Of a stretch of 64,000 nucleotides of DNA, positions 1 through 8,516 are shown piece after piece; the first letter of the stretch is position 1, and each line of letters begins with the position of its first letter. Position numbers and translations under genes: made by a program. The DNA comes from Vibrio cyclitrophicus (GTDB taxonomy: Bacteria > Pseudomonadota > Gammaproteobacteria > Enterobacterales > Vibrionaceae), in the NCBI GenBank assembly GCA_023206055.1, contig CP065366.1:2294001-2358000 (forward strand), written 5' to 3'. Under the pieces are notes generated by a model that was not told the DNA's origin, made no database searches, and was given only the letters and a program-made list of their open reading frames with translations.

Positions 1-2
1 GT

Positions 3-410
3 AAAGTGAACTTTATTGAAGACCAAGTCGCAGGCGTACTCAAGGTTCAACTCCCAGCTATCAACGAATCCATTGTCAAAGAAGCATTCAACGCCAACGC
101 TGACCTGATCGTGCAGTTTGTTGATTCAGACCATATTCACAATGCACAAGACACAATACATCACCTACGACTCGACTCGAACGACCGCGCAGGTATCGTC
201 AACGAAGTAACACATGTATTGGATAGACAAGGGATCAGCATTCTTGATATGGATTGCCACCGAGTCTTCATTGCTGGCGGCGGTGGTGTTAGCTCAAGTT
301 TATTCACCTCTAAGATCGCCGTGAAACTACCAATTGAAGTTTTGATTGATGACGTAGTGAATGAACTCGAAACGCTCAGTGAAGATACTCGAGTGATGAT
401 TGAGAGCTAA
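3..410 (+). CDS. GcvR-like ACT-domain regulator (5' end outside window)
   Basis: The reading frame is already open at the left edge, so only about 135 C-terminal codons are present; the GTG at 6 is probably not the true start. The visible part is the end of one ACT-like domain (GVLKVQLP stretch) followed by a second ACT domain starting at RLDSNDRAGIVNEVTHVLDRQGISILDM. This two-ACT arrangement is that of GcvR, the repressor partner of GcvA in glycine cleavage control, and of close ACT paralogues. No DNA-binding or catalytic domain is seen. Vibrios carry more than one such ACT protein, so the exact orthologue is uncertain. Confidence 0.7.
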   Translation, partial: KVNFIEDQVAGVLKVQLPAINESIVKEAFNANADLIVQFVDSDHIHNAQDTIHHLRLDSNDRAGIVNEVTHVLDRQGISILDMDCHRVFIAGGGGVSSSLFTSKIAVKLPIEVLIDDVVNELETLSEDTRVMIES

Positions 411-463
411 CGGATAGTACTTTACTTCTATCCTTACTCTTTCTCTAACAGTTATCTAACAAC

Positions 464-495
464 AAAAAAGAGCAGCTCATTGGCTGCTCTTTGTT
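464..495. terminator. Bidirectional rho-independent terminator
   Basis: A 10-bp stem (AAAGAGCAGC/GCTGCTCTTT, 467-476 and 483-492) with a 6-nt loop is flanked by A and T runs. It lies between the convergent ACT regulator and nspC and can serve both. Confidence 0.85.
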
Positions 496-520
496 TTATT
501 GCTCTGAAACTATGAATCAA

Positions 521-1654
521 CTACTTAACCGACCATTGCGATAATGAACGCTTGAAGTCTTCATAACCAAATTCATTCAGCTTTTGAATTTCGCCATTGC
601 TGCGCTCGCAATAGATAGATGGCATTTTTAAGCCATTGAACCAGTTCAGTTTCACCATGGTGTAACCTGCACTATCCAACAGGTGAAGTTTTTGACCTAT
701 CTTCAACGGCTCATCAAAGCTTGTTTCACAGAACTGATCGCCCGCCAGACACGAACACGAACCAATCACGTAGTCATGACTGCCGTTTTCAGAGGCTTCT
801 AATACCGATGCTGGTTCATTGTAGATAAGCGTATCAAGACGGTGGGCTTCAGTTGCTGAATCCACAATTGCCGTTTTCTTCACGTTCTCAACAATATCAA
901 CCACAGTCACAACCAAGTCAGTTGTTTTAGTGATGATGGCTTCACCCGGCTCAAGGTACATCTGCACGCCGTGCTTTTCAGAGAAAGCTTTTAGCGCAAG
1001 ACCCAGTTTCTCGATGTCATAGCCCGGCCATGTGAAGAACACACCGCCACCCATGCTCACCCAATCTAACTTATCTAAGTGCTCGCCAAACTGTTCTGAG
1101 ATTGAATCAAGCAGGCCGATAAAGGCATCGACATCTTTGTTCTCACAGTTCATGTGGAACATCACGCCATTGATCTCATCAAAGATCTCCGGCTTAATGT
1201 GGTCAGCTTGAACACCTAAGCGAGAAAATTGACGCGCAGGGTTTGCTAAGTCTTGTCCTGCGTAGCTCACGCCCGGATTTAGACGTAAACCCAACGACGC
1301 TTTACCTTCAACAATATGACGGTACGCTTCGAATTGGCTTTGTGAGTTGAAGATCATCTTGTCGCAAATATCCGCGACTTCTCTCACGTCATCTTCACTG
1401 TAACCCACACTGTAAGCGTGCGTTTCACCACCAAAGGTTTCGTGGCCAAGTTTCACTTCGTATGGACCAGAGCTTGTCGTGCCATCGAGGTAAGGTTTGA
1501 TGATGTCAAACACACCCCATGTCGAGAAACACTTCAGTGCCAATACCAACTTCACACCTGAAATCTCTTTCAGCTGCTTAGCTATCTCTAAATTCGCAAT
1601 CAACTTGTCTTCGTTGATCATGAAATAAGGCGTTTTTAGTTCATTGTTTTGCAT
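521..1654 (-). CDS. nspC: Carboxynorspermidine decarboxylase
   Basis: 377 aa, full length for this PLP-dependent alanine-racemase-fold decarboxylase, which converts carboxynorspermidine to norspermidine in the cytosol. The PLP lysine is K41 in the motif LALKCFST; the substrate-binding C-terminal domain carries SCSCLAGDQFCE and the late LNWFNG stretch typical of NspC. It is the last gene of the leftward norspermidine operon, after the carboxynorspermidine synthase and the fused aminotransferase/decarboxylase. In other vibrios norspermidine made by this route feeds siderophore synthesis and biofilm signalling (family knowledge). Confidence 0.95.
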   Translation of the reverse strand: MQNNELKTPYFMINEDKLIANLEIAKQLKEISGVKLVLALKCFSTWGVFDIIKPYLDGTTSSGPYEVKLGHETFGGETHAYSVGYSEDDVREVADICDKMIFNSQSQFEAYRHIVEGKASLGLRLNPGVSYAGQDLANPARQFSRLGVQADHIKPEIFDEINGVMFHMNCENKDVDAFIGLLDSISEQFGEHLDKLDWVSMGGGVFFTWPGYDIEKLGLALKAFSEKHGVQMYLEPGEAIITKTTDLVVTVVDIVENVKKTAIVDSATEAHRLDTLIYNEPASVLEASENGSHDYVIGSCSCLAGDQFCETSFDEPLKIGQKLHLLDSAGYTMVKLNWFNGLKMPSIYCERSNGEIQKLNEFGYEDFKRSLSQWSVK

Positions 1655-1705
1655 GTTAATACCTTGCGGCCCTCGAGTTCACGAAGGCACATGATAATCG
1701 AACAA

Positions 1706-1728
1706 AGCCGACGCTAATGCATCGGCTT
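1706..1728 (-). other. Hairpin in the spacer of the norspermidine operon
   Basis: AAGCCGA (1706-1712) pairs with TCGGCTT about 10 nt later, in the 210-bp gap between the synthase gene and nspC. On the minus strand the T tail is short and interrupted, so it would be at most a weak or partial terminator reducing nspC expression. The rest of the gap holds no gene I can see. Confidence 0.35.
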
Positions 1729-1864
1729 GTAATTATACGTTCTTGTCATTCCGAAGACTTTGAATCGAATTCGCAGAACTTTTCCCTTGTAGCTAGGACA
1801 TCGCGCGGAGTTTACGAATGTAAATGAGCACGATGGACAACGCAACGAGGGCAAAGAGCCAGAA

Positions 1865-3115
1865 TTACTTCAAAGTGTGGATCAGAGGTAGACCGGCTGT
1901 AGGCTCTAGCTCTTGAACGTGCCAATCTAGACCGATTTCCGGCATGGTTGCTAGGAACGGGTCTGGGTTTAGCTGTTCCATGTTGAACACGCCTTTATCA
2001 GCCCATTCGCCACGGAAGAACTGAAGTGCAGCCGTAATAGCTGGAACACCTGTTGTGTAAGAGATCGCTTGGTGCTCTACGTCTTCGTAAGCCAATTCGT
2101 GGTCTGCGTTATTGTAAATGAATACGCTGCGCTCTTTACCGTCTTTCTTACCTTGAACCCAAGTACCGATACACGTTAAGCCTGTGTAACCCGGAGCCAA
2201 AGATGTTGGATCGGGTAGTAGTGCTTTAAGAACATGTAGAGGCTGAACCACAGTGCCATCGTGCAGTGTTAGCGGATCTGGGCTAAGAAGACCGATATCA
2301 CGCATACAGTTGAAGTAGTTCAAGTATGCATCACCAAAGCCCATCCAGAATTCGATACGCTTAGCTGGGATGAACTCTTTCATTGAACGAACTTCATCAT
2401 GCGCCATTGAGTACACTTTATGAGAACCACAGTTCGGGAATTCAAATTCAAGCATACGAGAGTGACAAGGGACTTGTTTCCACTCTTCATTTTCCCAGTA
2501 GAAAGAATCGCCTTGGATCTCAAGCATGTTGGTTTCTGGGTCAAAGTTTGTCGCAAACTTCTTACCGTGGTCGCCAGCATTTACGTCCATTACGTCGATT
2601 GAATCAATTTCATCGAACAAGTGCTTAACCGCGTACGCAGCAAAGATTGATACCACGCCCGGATCGAAACCAGCACCAAGAATACCGGTGATACCTGCTT
2701 CTGCGAACTTCTCACGATAACCCCATTGCCAATCGTAAGCTTGTGGTACTTGTTGGCCTTCAGAACATAGGTCAACGGCTACCGATGTATCTAGGTAAGA
2801 GACTTTCGATTGGTAACACGCTTCCATGATCGCCATGTTTACCCAAGGAGGACCAGCGTTGATCACTAGATCCGGCTTAACTTCTTTAATCAAAGCAACA
2901 AGCGCATCAACATCGTCAGCGTCTACTGAACGTGCTTCTAGTTTCTTAGTTGAATCCTTAAGGTTGTTCTTACCTTTGATCGATTCGATGATTTTTTCAC
3001 ACTTCGCGATTGTGCGCGAAGCGATTGTGATATCACCCAGTACTTCGTTATTTTGTGCTGCTTTATGTGCAACAACCCAACCAACGCCGCCTGCACCAAT
3101 TTGTAGAATAGCCAT
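1865..3115 (-). CDS. Carboxynorspermidine synthase (saccharopine dehydrogenase family)
   Basis: 416 aa, full length. The N-terminal Rossmann motif GAGGVG (residues 7-12) binds NADPH, followed by the saccharopine-dehydrogenase-type middle domain with DPGVVSIFAAYA. The enzyme reductively condenses diaminopropane with aspartate semialdehyde to give carboxynorspermidine. It starts only 8 nt after the end of the upstream fused gene and precedes nspC, so all three steps of the pathway are co-transcribed. Literature names are CANSDH or LYS1-like; no short gene symbol is certain. Confidence 0.93.
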   Translation of the reverse strand: MAILQIGAGGVGWVVAHKAAQNNEVLGDITIASRTIAKCEKIIESIKGKNNLKDSTKKLEARSVDADDVDALVALIKEVKPDLVINAGPPWVNMAIMEACYQSKVSYLDTSVAVDLCSEGQQVPQAYDWQWGYREKFAEAGITGILGAGFDPGVVSIFAAYAVKHLFDEIDSIDVMDVNAGDHGKKFATNFDPETNMLEIQGDSFYWENEEWKQVPCHSRMLEFEFPNCGSHKVYSMAHDEVRSMKEFIPAKRIEFWMGFGDAYLNYFNCMRDIGLLSPDPLTLHDGTVVQPLHVLKALLPDPTSLAPGYTGLTCIGTWVQGKKDGKERSVFIYNNADHELAYEDVEHQAISYTTGVPAITAALQFFRGEWADKGVFNMEQLNPDPFLATMPEIGLDWHVQELEPTAGLPLIHTLK

Positions 3116-3123
3116 AGTTTTAA

Positions 3124-6075
3124 TTACCCTTGTTGTTCTGCTAACTCAATAGCTAAAGTTTGAATTTTGTTAATTAGAGATTTGAAATCTGATGTCGTTA
3201 AGCACGGATTCAAGATAGTAAACTTCAGCGCGCTTTTACCATCGACGACCGTTTCGCCAAGCACGGCAACACCACGAGTCAGCGCCTCCAGTCTTAACGT
3301 CTGGTTCAGTTTGTCTAAATCTAGCTCGCCATTTGCTGATTGCCCATTGCTAGGCAGTGAGCGGAACAGCACAGTCGACAGTGACGGCTCAGCAAGTAGC
3401 TCAAAATCGTCATGCTTCTGGATCAGATCAGCAACTTGAAGCGTCTGTTCTAAAAGATGATCGTACATATCACCCAACTGCTTTGGCCCAACACTTTGCA
3501 TCGTCATGAAGACTTTCAATGCATCGAAACGTTTAGTCGTCGCAATAGACTTATCGACTAGATTTGGCAGCTCATCGTGTTCACGATTCAAGTAGTCTGC
3601 GTGATGCAGTAGGTACTTAAAGTTCGCTTTGTCTTTCAGCAGCACAGCACCACAACTGATCGTTTGGAAGAACAACTTGTGGAAATCAACGCTGACAGAA
3701 TCCGCTTTTTCGATGCCTTTCAGACGAGCTTTATGGCTACTTAAGATAAGAGCGCCGCCATAAGCACTGTCGACATGGAACCAAAGGTCTTGTTGGCTTG
3801 CGATGTCTGCAATCGCTTCAAGGTCATCGATAGCACCATGGTCGGTTGTACCCGCCGTACCAACCACAGCAAAAGGAATCAGACCTTTAGCTTTAAGTGC
3901 TTTCACTTCTGCATCTAGCAAGTCAGCTTTGATGGTGCCGTTGGCATTGGTATCGACACAACACACTGCAGCTTCGCCTAATCCCATTAATGATGCGGAT
4001 TTTTGAACCGTGAAGTGAGATTTCTTTGAACATAAGATACGCAGTTTGCTCGCGCATTCTGGCAAGCCAAGCTTTTGGATAGAGTGACCATTGTGCTTAT
4101 CCGCAACCCAGTCTCTTGCTAGCAACAAGCCCATTAGGTTGCTTTGCGTACCGCCGCTGGTGAAAACACCGTCAGCTTGCTCACCAAGTTGGTATTTGTC
4201 ACACATCCAATCCACTACGCGCTGCTCAACATAAGTCGCAGCCGATGCTTGATCCCAAGAATCCATTGATTGATTCAACGCCGCGATAATCGATTCCGCG
4301 GCAACCGAAGCCATAAGAGGAGGAGTGTGAAGGTGTGCAATACAGTCTGGGTGTTGCACGAAGATGGAGTTTGCAGCGACAAGGTCTGCAGTGCTACCTA
4401 CAACATCAACCAAAGCGTGTTGATTGTTATCGAGGTCGACAGCATTGATAGCTGCTTCTAGCACTTTTGGTTCTAAACCCGAATAAGGGGTTTCAACCTG
4501 TTCAAAAACCGCTTTCATCGCTTGAGTGGTTTGGTTCATCACGTTAGCAAATTCGTCGCTACCGCCTAAACCTGTTTGGATGAAATGCTTGTTCCACTCT
4601 TGATTTGATTGTTCAGTTGAAGCTTGTTTTTCTTGAACACCTCCGCCAGCAGCAATGATGGCTTCTTCCATCACTCGCAATGCAAAGTCAATCTGATCAA
4701 AAGAGATAATCATTGGCGGGAGGAAACGAATTACCGAACCATCACGACCACCCTTTTCAACCATCAAGCCGCGCTCTAACGCTGCTCGTTGAATCGCTAG
4801 GGTTAGCTCGCCGTCCGATTGTGGTTCGCCAAACTTGTTAAGCTCACCATTTGGTTGCTTGATCTCAGCGCCGAGCATCAGGCCTTTACCACGAACTTCA
4901 GCAATACAGTTCACACGCGATTGAATCTTCTCAAGCCCATGACGTAAATATTGTCCTGCGATGTTTGCGTGCTCAACCAAACCATCACGTTCGATGATTT
5001 CCAACGCCTTAGCGCCAGACACCATTGCTAATTGGTTACCACGGAAGGTACCGGTGTGTTCACCCGCTTTCCAAGTATCAATGCTCTTATCGAATACAAG
5101 CAGCGACATCGGCAGTCCGCCGCCAATCGCTTTAGACAAGCATAAGATATCAGGGTTAACACCTGACTCTTCAAACGCAAAGCGATGGCCTGTTTTACCC
5201 ACACCACATTGAATTTCATCAAAGATAAGTAGGATGCCGTGTTCATCACAGATGCGACGCAAGCCTTGTAGCCAAGATGCCGGAGCTGGAATCACACCGC
5301 CCTCACCTTGCACGGGCTCTACGATCATCGCAGCCGGTTTCATGATGCCAGATTCGTCGTCATTCAACATACGTTCGATGTAACGGATACTTGCGTTAGC
5401 ACCCGCTTCACCACCAATGCCAAACGGGCAGCGTAGGTTGTATGGGAAAGGCATAAAGTGCACATCAGACATCAAGCCACTACGACGCTCTTTAGTGCCT
5501 AGGTTACCCATCATGCCCATGGTGCCGTTCGTCATGCCATGGTAAGCACCACGGAAGGCAAACATGGTGTTGCGACCTGTGGTTTGCTTGGCTAACTTGA
5601 TCGCGGCTTCCACAGCGTCAGCACCGGATGGGCCACAAAATTGAAGAACCGAGTTATTTGAAAAGTCTTGAGGAAGAAAAGCTTTAACTCGCTTGATAAA
5701 CGTCTCTTTTGCTTGAGTCGTGATATCAAGAGTTTGGTATGGCAAGCCAGAATCGAGCTGGTCTTTGAGTGCTTGGTTAATCTCAGGGTGGTTGTAACCC
5801 AGAGAAAGTGTACCTGCACCAGCTAAGCAATCGAGAAAGAGTTGGCCACGAGTATCTTCAACTAAGGCACCACATGCTCGCTTAATAGCGATAGGAAGGC
5901 GTCTTGGGTAAGAGCGAACATCCGACTCATGCTGTTCTTGCTCTAGCAAAATAGCGTCAGGTGTTAGGTCGTACGTCCCCTCTAAGATAGGAACCATAGT
6001 TGAAAATGAATTTGCGATAGTATTAATATCGACTTCAAAGGCGGTAGTCATAAAAGTCCCCTTGAATGTGTTCAT
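3124..6075 (-). CDS. Fused L-2,4-diaminobutyrate aminotransferase / decarboxylase
   Basis: 983 aa from the chosen start. The N-terminal half (to about residue 460) is a class-III aminotransferase with PLP lysine K315 in LCLSKAIGGG; it makes 2,4-diaminobutyrate from aspartate semialdehyde. The C-terminal half is a group-II PLP decarboxylase with HVDSAYGG and PLP lysine K800 in SVDFHKLFF; it yields 1,3-diaminopropane. Both catalytic lysines are present, so both halves look active. Start choice: GGAGG lies 5 nt before the ATG at 6075; a second in-frame ATG at 6051 has its own AAGGGG site, and a longer frame reaches 6096 without a good ribosome site. The fusion is characteristic of Vibrio norspermidine operons. 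Confidence 0.93.
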   Translation of the reverse strand: MNTFKGTFMTTAFEVDINTIANSFSTMVPILEGTYDLTPDAILLEQEQHESDVRSYPRRLPIAIKRACGALVEDTRGQLFLDCLAGAGTLSLGYNHPEINQALKDQLDSGLPYQTLDITTQAKETFIKRVKAFLPQDFSNNSVLQFCGPSGADAVEAAIKLAKQTTGRNTMFAFRGAYHGMTNGTMGMMGNLGTKERRSGLMSDVHFMPFPYNLRCPFGIGGEAGANASIRYIERMLNDDESGIMKPAAMIVEPVQGEGGVIPAPASWLQGLRRICDEHGILLIFDEIQCGVGKTGHRFAFEESGVNPDILCLSKAIGGGLPMSLLVFDKSIDTWKAGEHTGTFRGNQLAMVSGAKALEIIERDGLVEHANIAGQYLRHGLEKIQSRVNCIAEVRGKGLMLGAEIKQPNGELNKFGEPQSDGELTLAIQRAALERGLMVEKGGRDGSVIRFLPPMIISFDQIDFALRVMEEAIIAAGGGVQEKQASTEQSNQEWNKHFIQTGLGGSDEFANVMNQTTQAMKAVFEQVETPYSGLEPKVLEAAINAVDLDNNQHALVDVVGSTADLVAANSIFVQHPDCIAHLHTPPLMASVAAESIIAALNQSMDSWDQASAATYVEQRVVDWMCDKYQLGEQADGVFTSGGTQSNLMGLLLARDWVADKHNGHSIQKLGLPECASKLRILCSKKSHFTVQKSASLMGLGEAAVCCVDTNANGTIKADLLDAEVKALKAKGLIPFAVVGTAGTTDHGAIDDLEAIADIASQQDLWFHVDSAYGGALILSSHKARLKGIEKADSVSVDFHKLFFQTISCGAVLLKDKANFKYLLHHADYLNREHDELPNLVDKSIATTKRFDALKVFMTMQSVGPKQLGDMYDHLLEQTLQVADLIQKHDDFELLAEPSLSTVLFRSLPSNGQSANGELDLDKLNQTLRLEALTRGVAVLGETVVDGKSALKFTILNPCLTTSDFKSLINKIQTLAIELAEQQG

Positions 6076-6659
6076 ACTCACCTCCATCAGACGCAATTAC
6101 CCACCAACCCTCTTTAAATTTGGAGAGAGTTCATAGTGAAGCACGCGTATTGTCTAGAAATGAGATATAGCTGTACGCTCGCATAAGTCAAATGACGAAT
6201 ACGAAATTAAGCCGTCTTAAGACAGCGATAAATTGTTAGCGTGAGCTCAAGGTTCAGTAATGCTACTGTTTTGAAGAATTGGACATTTTTGCAGGATCGG
6301 GCAGCTATGAGGAGCTGGTCCCTTTGGAAATGCAGAGCTGATTAGCAATGTTGTAATTAGTGTGTTCAATGTTGGGTTTCCCATTAACATGGCGAACTGC
6401 GCCATAAGTATCCCGTCTATCGGCTAAAGAACTAGCCAATACCTACCCTACGTAATGTCCCAATCAGCAAGAATGGTCACTACGCGTATCCCCCAGAAGC
6501 AATCGTTGCTCTTTTTGAACATTGTTCATTCCGAGATTGCGCGGGAAAATAACATAAAGTGAAATGAACGATCAATAGTTTTTAATAATAGCTTGATAAA
6601 TAGCAGCGGTAGCTAAGAAATTGCTGTAAATATCGTCAACACTATCGTTTAGGAAAGAG

Positions 6660-6787
6660 ATCCCCGGTTCGCTCGTCCCTCACGCCCGAGGATGACGACG
6701 TGGAGTTGCAAACGTTACTAGAGAGGCTTTGAGGTCATGGCGTCTTTCCATCATTCCCTGGAGCGAGGAACGAGTCCATAGGGAACC
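6660..6787. repeat. Intergenic repeat, copy 1
   Basis: Starts ATCCCCGGTTCGCTCGTCCC and ends with CGAGGAACGAGTCCATAGGG. It is closely similar to the copy at 6874-6992 and carries about 8 extra bases (CTTTCCAT) near its 3' end. The end contains a TTCCCT...AGGGAA inverted repeat. Confidence 0.8.
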
Positions 6788-6873
6788 CCTTACAACATAT
6801 CGTTGCATTACTTTATTCAAGAAGCTATCTGATGCGATGAATTAAACACAAGTTAATCAGCAGGCCGTAAGTA

Positions 6874-6992
6874 AATCCCCGGTTCGCTCGTCCCTCATGC
6901 CCGAGATGACGACATGGAGTTACAAACGTTGCTAGAGAAGCTTTGAGGTCTTGGCGTCATTCCCTAGTACGAGGAACGAGTTCATAGGGAAT
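6874..6992. repeat. Intergenic repeat, copy 2
   Basis: Same order of blocks as copy 1 with scattered substitutions. The final segment ATTCCCTAGTACGAGG...ATAGGGAAT has inverted TTCCCTA/TAGGGAA arms, suggesting a foldable unit. Similar sequences occur between genes in vibrios, as I recall; a genome count would be needed. Confidence 0.8.
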
Positions 6993-7041
6993 CTCGCTTT
7001 TTAAAACTAACTTGTCGAAACAAACTTGATTGCGAAATTTT

Positions 7042-7083
7042 GAGATAGATATAGATATAGATATAGAGATAGAGATAGAGATA
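7042..7083. repeat. Hexanucleotide microsatellite (ATAGAT)n/(ATAGAG)n
   Basis: About seven tandem 6-bp units change from ATAGAT to ATAGAG part-way. It is non-coding and lies about 65 bp beyond the tRNA terminator. Confidence 0.85.
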
Positions 7084-7145
7084 AATTTTGAGCTCGAGCT
7101 CGAACAAGAAGAGTTCTTAAACGTAAAAGCTAAACGCCAGAAACC

Positions 7146-7177
7146 AAAAAGCCCGAACATTTCTGTTCGGGCTTTTT
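7146..7177. terminator. Terminator of the tRNA operon
   Basis: GCCCGAACA/TGTTCGGGC 9-bp stem with a TTTC loop, flanked by AAAAA and TTTTT. On the minus strand it follows the last tRNA by about 5 nt. Confidence 0.9.
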
Positions 7178-7181
7178 AATT

Positions 7182-7257
7182 TGGAGCGATACATCGGGTT
7201 CGAACCGATGACCTCAACCTTGGCAAGGTTGCGCTCTACCAACTGAGCTAGTATCGC
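7182..7257 (-). tRNA. tRNA-Gly (GCC)
   Basis: 76 nt including encoded CCA. Acceptor GCGATAC/GTATCGC, anticodon loop TTGCCAA giving anticodon GCC, and T-loop GGTTCGAACC. Its sequence is identical to the second Gly tRNA in the same operon. Confidence 0.97.
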
Positions 7258-7293
7258 ATTTGCTACTTCCGTTAAGATGTAGACTTTAATAGA

Positions 7294-7380
7294 TGGTGCC
7301 CCGGGCCGGACTTGAACCGGCACAGCGCGAACGCCGAGGGATTTTAAATCCCTTGTGTCTACCAATTCCACCACCAGGGC
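7294..7380 (-). tRNA. tRNA-Leu (UAA)
   Basis: 87 nt with a long variable arm, as expected for a class II tRNA, and encoded CCA. The anticodon loop reads TTTAAAA, giving UAA. Acceptor GCCCTGG/CCGGGGC includes one T-G pair. Confidence 0.96.
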
Positions 7381-7460
7381 ACGCAATTCTTTATTGCGAT
7401 GCCGATTACTGAAAAGTAAAACACCATCTTAATGCTGACGCCAATCAGCATTACAAAATT

Positions 7461-7536
7461 TGGAGCGATACATCGGGTTCGAACCGATGACCTCAACCTT
7501 GGCAAGGTTGCGCTCTACCAACTGAGCTAGTATCGC
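7461..7536 (-). tRNA. tRNA-Gly (GCC), second copy
   Basis: 76 nt, identical to the copy at 7182-7257 over the mature sequence, with CCA encoded. It lies between the Cys and Leu tRNAs. Confidence 0.97.
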
Positions 7537-7572
7537 ATTTTCATTCATATTCTTTCTACAAAAAAGATAGAA

Positions 7573-7646
7573 TGGAGGCGCCTCCCGGAGTCGAACCGAG
7601 GTCCACGGATTTGCAATCCGCTGCATAGCCACTCTGCCAAGGCGCC
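7573..7646 (-). tRNA. tRNA-Cys (GCA)
   Basis: 74 nt with encoded CCA; acceptor GGCGCCT/AGGCGCC and anticodon loop TTGCAAA giving GCA. It is the first gene of the four-tRNA transcript Cys-Gly-Leu-Gly. Confidence 0.96.
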
Positions 7647-7697
7647 TTAGTAACTCCAATCGAATCGCTTATTGCCATCCTCTTGGGTACGGGATGC

Positions 7698-7725
7698 ATT
7701 CTACGGATTCAGACGATTGAGTCAA
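7698..7725 (-). promoter_or_regulatory. Sigma-70 promoter of the tRNA operon
   Basis: On the minus strand TTGACT and TAGAAT are separated by 16 bp and followed by a GC-rich stretch (GCATCCCG), a discriminator pattern expected for stringently controlled stable-RNA promoters. It is about 50 bp upstream of tRNA-Cys. Confidence 0.75.
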
Positions 7726-7882
7726 TATTATTTTTGTATTTTTAATTCGTTTGAATAGATTTCATACGAAACAGGCCAAATAGCTGACTTTATGTTCAAA
7801 ACACACTGTGAGCGGGTTATTCAAAGGAGATCTATATCACATTAGATATCCACTATTGATAACTTAACCTTAGGTTAAAGAT

Positions 7883-7909
7883 CAAAAAAGCGAGCCTCAG
7901 CTCGCTTCT
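7883..7909 (-). terminator. Terminator after pgsA
   Basis: AAGCGAGC/GCTCGCTT 8-bp stem with a 3-nt loop and a T run on the minus strand, directly after the pgsA stop. Confidence 0.85.
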
Positions 7910-7912
7910 TCA

Positions 7913-8470
7913 TCAATGATGTTTTTCGTCTAACAAATCGTCCTTGGCAGCCATCAAGTATTGCGCCATCGACCAGTAGGTTAGAATCGTTGCAACATAG
8001 AGCGCGATGTAACCAACCCAAACCATCCAATCATCATAGCGCCAGATAAGCACCCACAACGCGAACATCTGAGAAACCGTTTTAACCTTACCGACCCAAG
8101 ATACTGCAACACTTGCGCGTTTACCGATTTCAGCCATCCATTCACGAAGCGCTGAAATAATGATCTCGCGAGCTATCATGGTCACGGCTGGGATAGTCAC
8201 CCAAATCGAGTGGTAATGCTCAGTAATCAGGATAAGAGCCGTAGCGACCAGCACTTTGTCAGCCACTGGGTCAATGAAGGCACCGAAGCGAGAGGTTTGC
8301 CCTAACTTACGAGCTAGCATGCCATCTAGCCAATCAGTGAAACCTGCTACCCAAAACACCATCGCAGCAGCGAAAGGAGCCCATTGATAAGGTAGATAGA
8401 AAACGACAACGAATACTGGGATCAAAAATAGTCTCAGTAAGGACAAAATGTTAGGTATATTCAAACGCAT
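7913..8470 (-). CDS. pgsA: CDP-diacylglycerol-glycerol-3-phosphate 3-phosphatidyltransferase
   Basis: 185 aa integral membrane enzyme making phosphatidylglycerol phosphate in the inner membrane. The CDP-alcohol phosphotransferase signature is complete: DWLDGMLARKLGQTSRFG followed by FIDPVADK, holding the metal-binding aspartates. About four to five membrane segments follow from hydrophobicity. It lies 46 bp downstream of uvrC in the same orientation, the usual gammaproteobacterial order varA/uvrY-uvrC-pgsA-tRNAs. Confidence 0.96.
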   Translation of the reverse strand: MRLNIPNILSLLRLFLIPVFVVVFYLPYQWAPFAAAMVFWVAGFTDWLDGMLARKLGQTSRFGAFIDPVADKVLVATALILITEHYHSIWVTIPAVTMIAREIIISALREWMAEIGKRASVAVSWVGKVKTVSQMFALWVLIWRYDDWMVWVGYIALYVATILTYWSMAQYLMAAKDDLLDEKHH

Positions 8471-8516
8471 ATTATTGGGCTCTTATTAATTGCGCTTTAA
8501 TGGTGCGGGATTTTTA

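Larger units (their letters stand above)
6097..7145. other. Repeat-rich 1-kb intergenic region
   Basis: No convincing gene. It must contain the promoter of the leftward norspermidine operon near 6100-6300, but I cannot place it. It then holds two copies of a dispersed-type repeat (6660-6787 and 6874-6992), a hexanucleotide microsatellite (7042-7083) and a 12-bp palindrome GAGCTCGAGCTC (7090-7101). A 33-codon plus-strand open stretch near 6320-6430 ends in stops and is not supported as a gene. Confidence 0.6.

Noticed and set aside
6320..6430. Plus-strand open stretch in the repeat-rich spacer
   Set aside because: About 33 codons without a start, with a stop on either side; no family seen.
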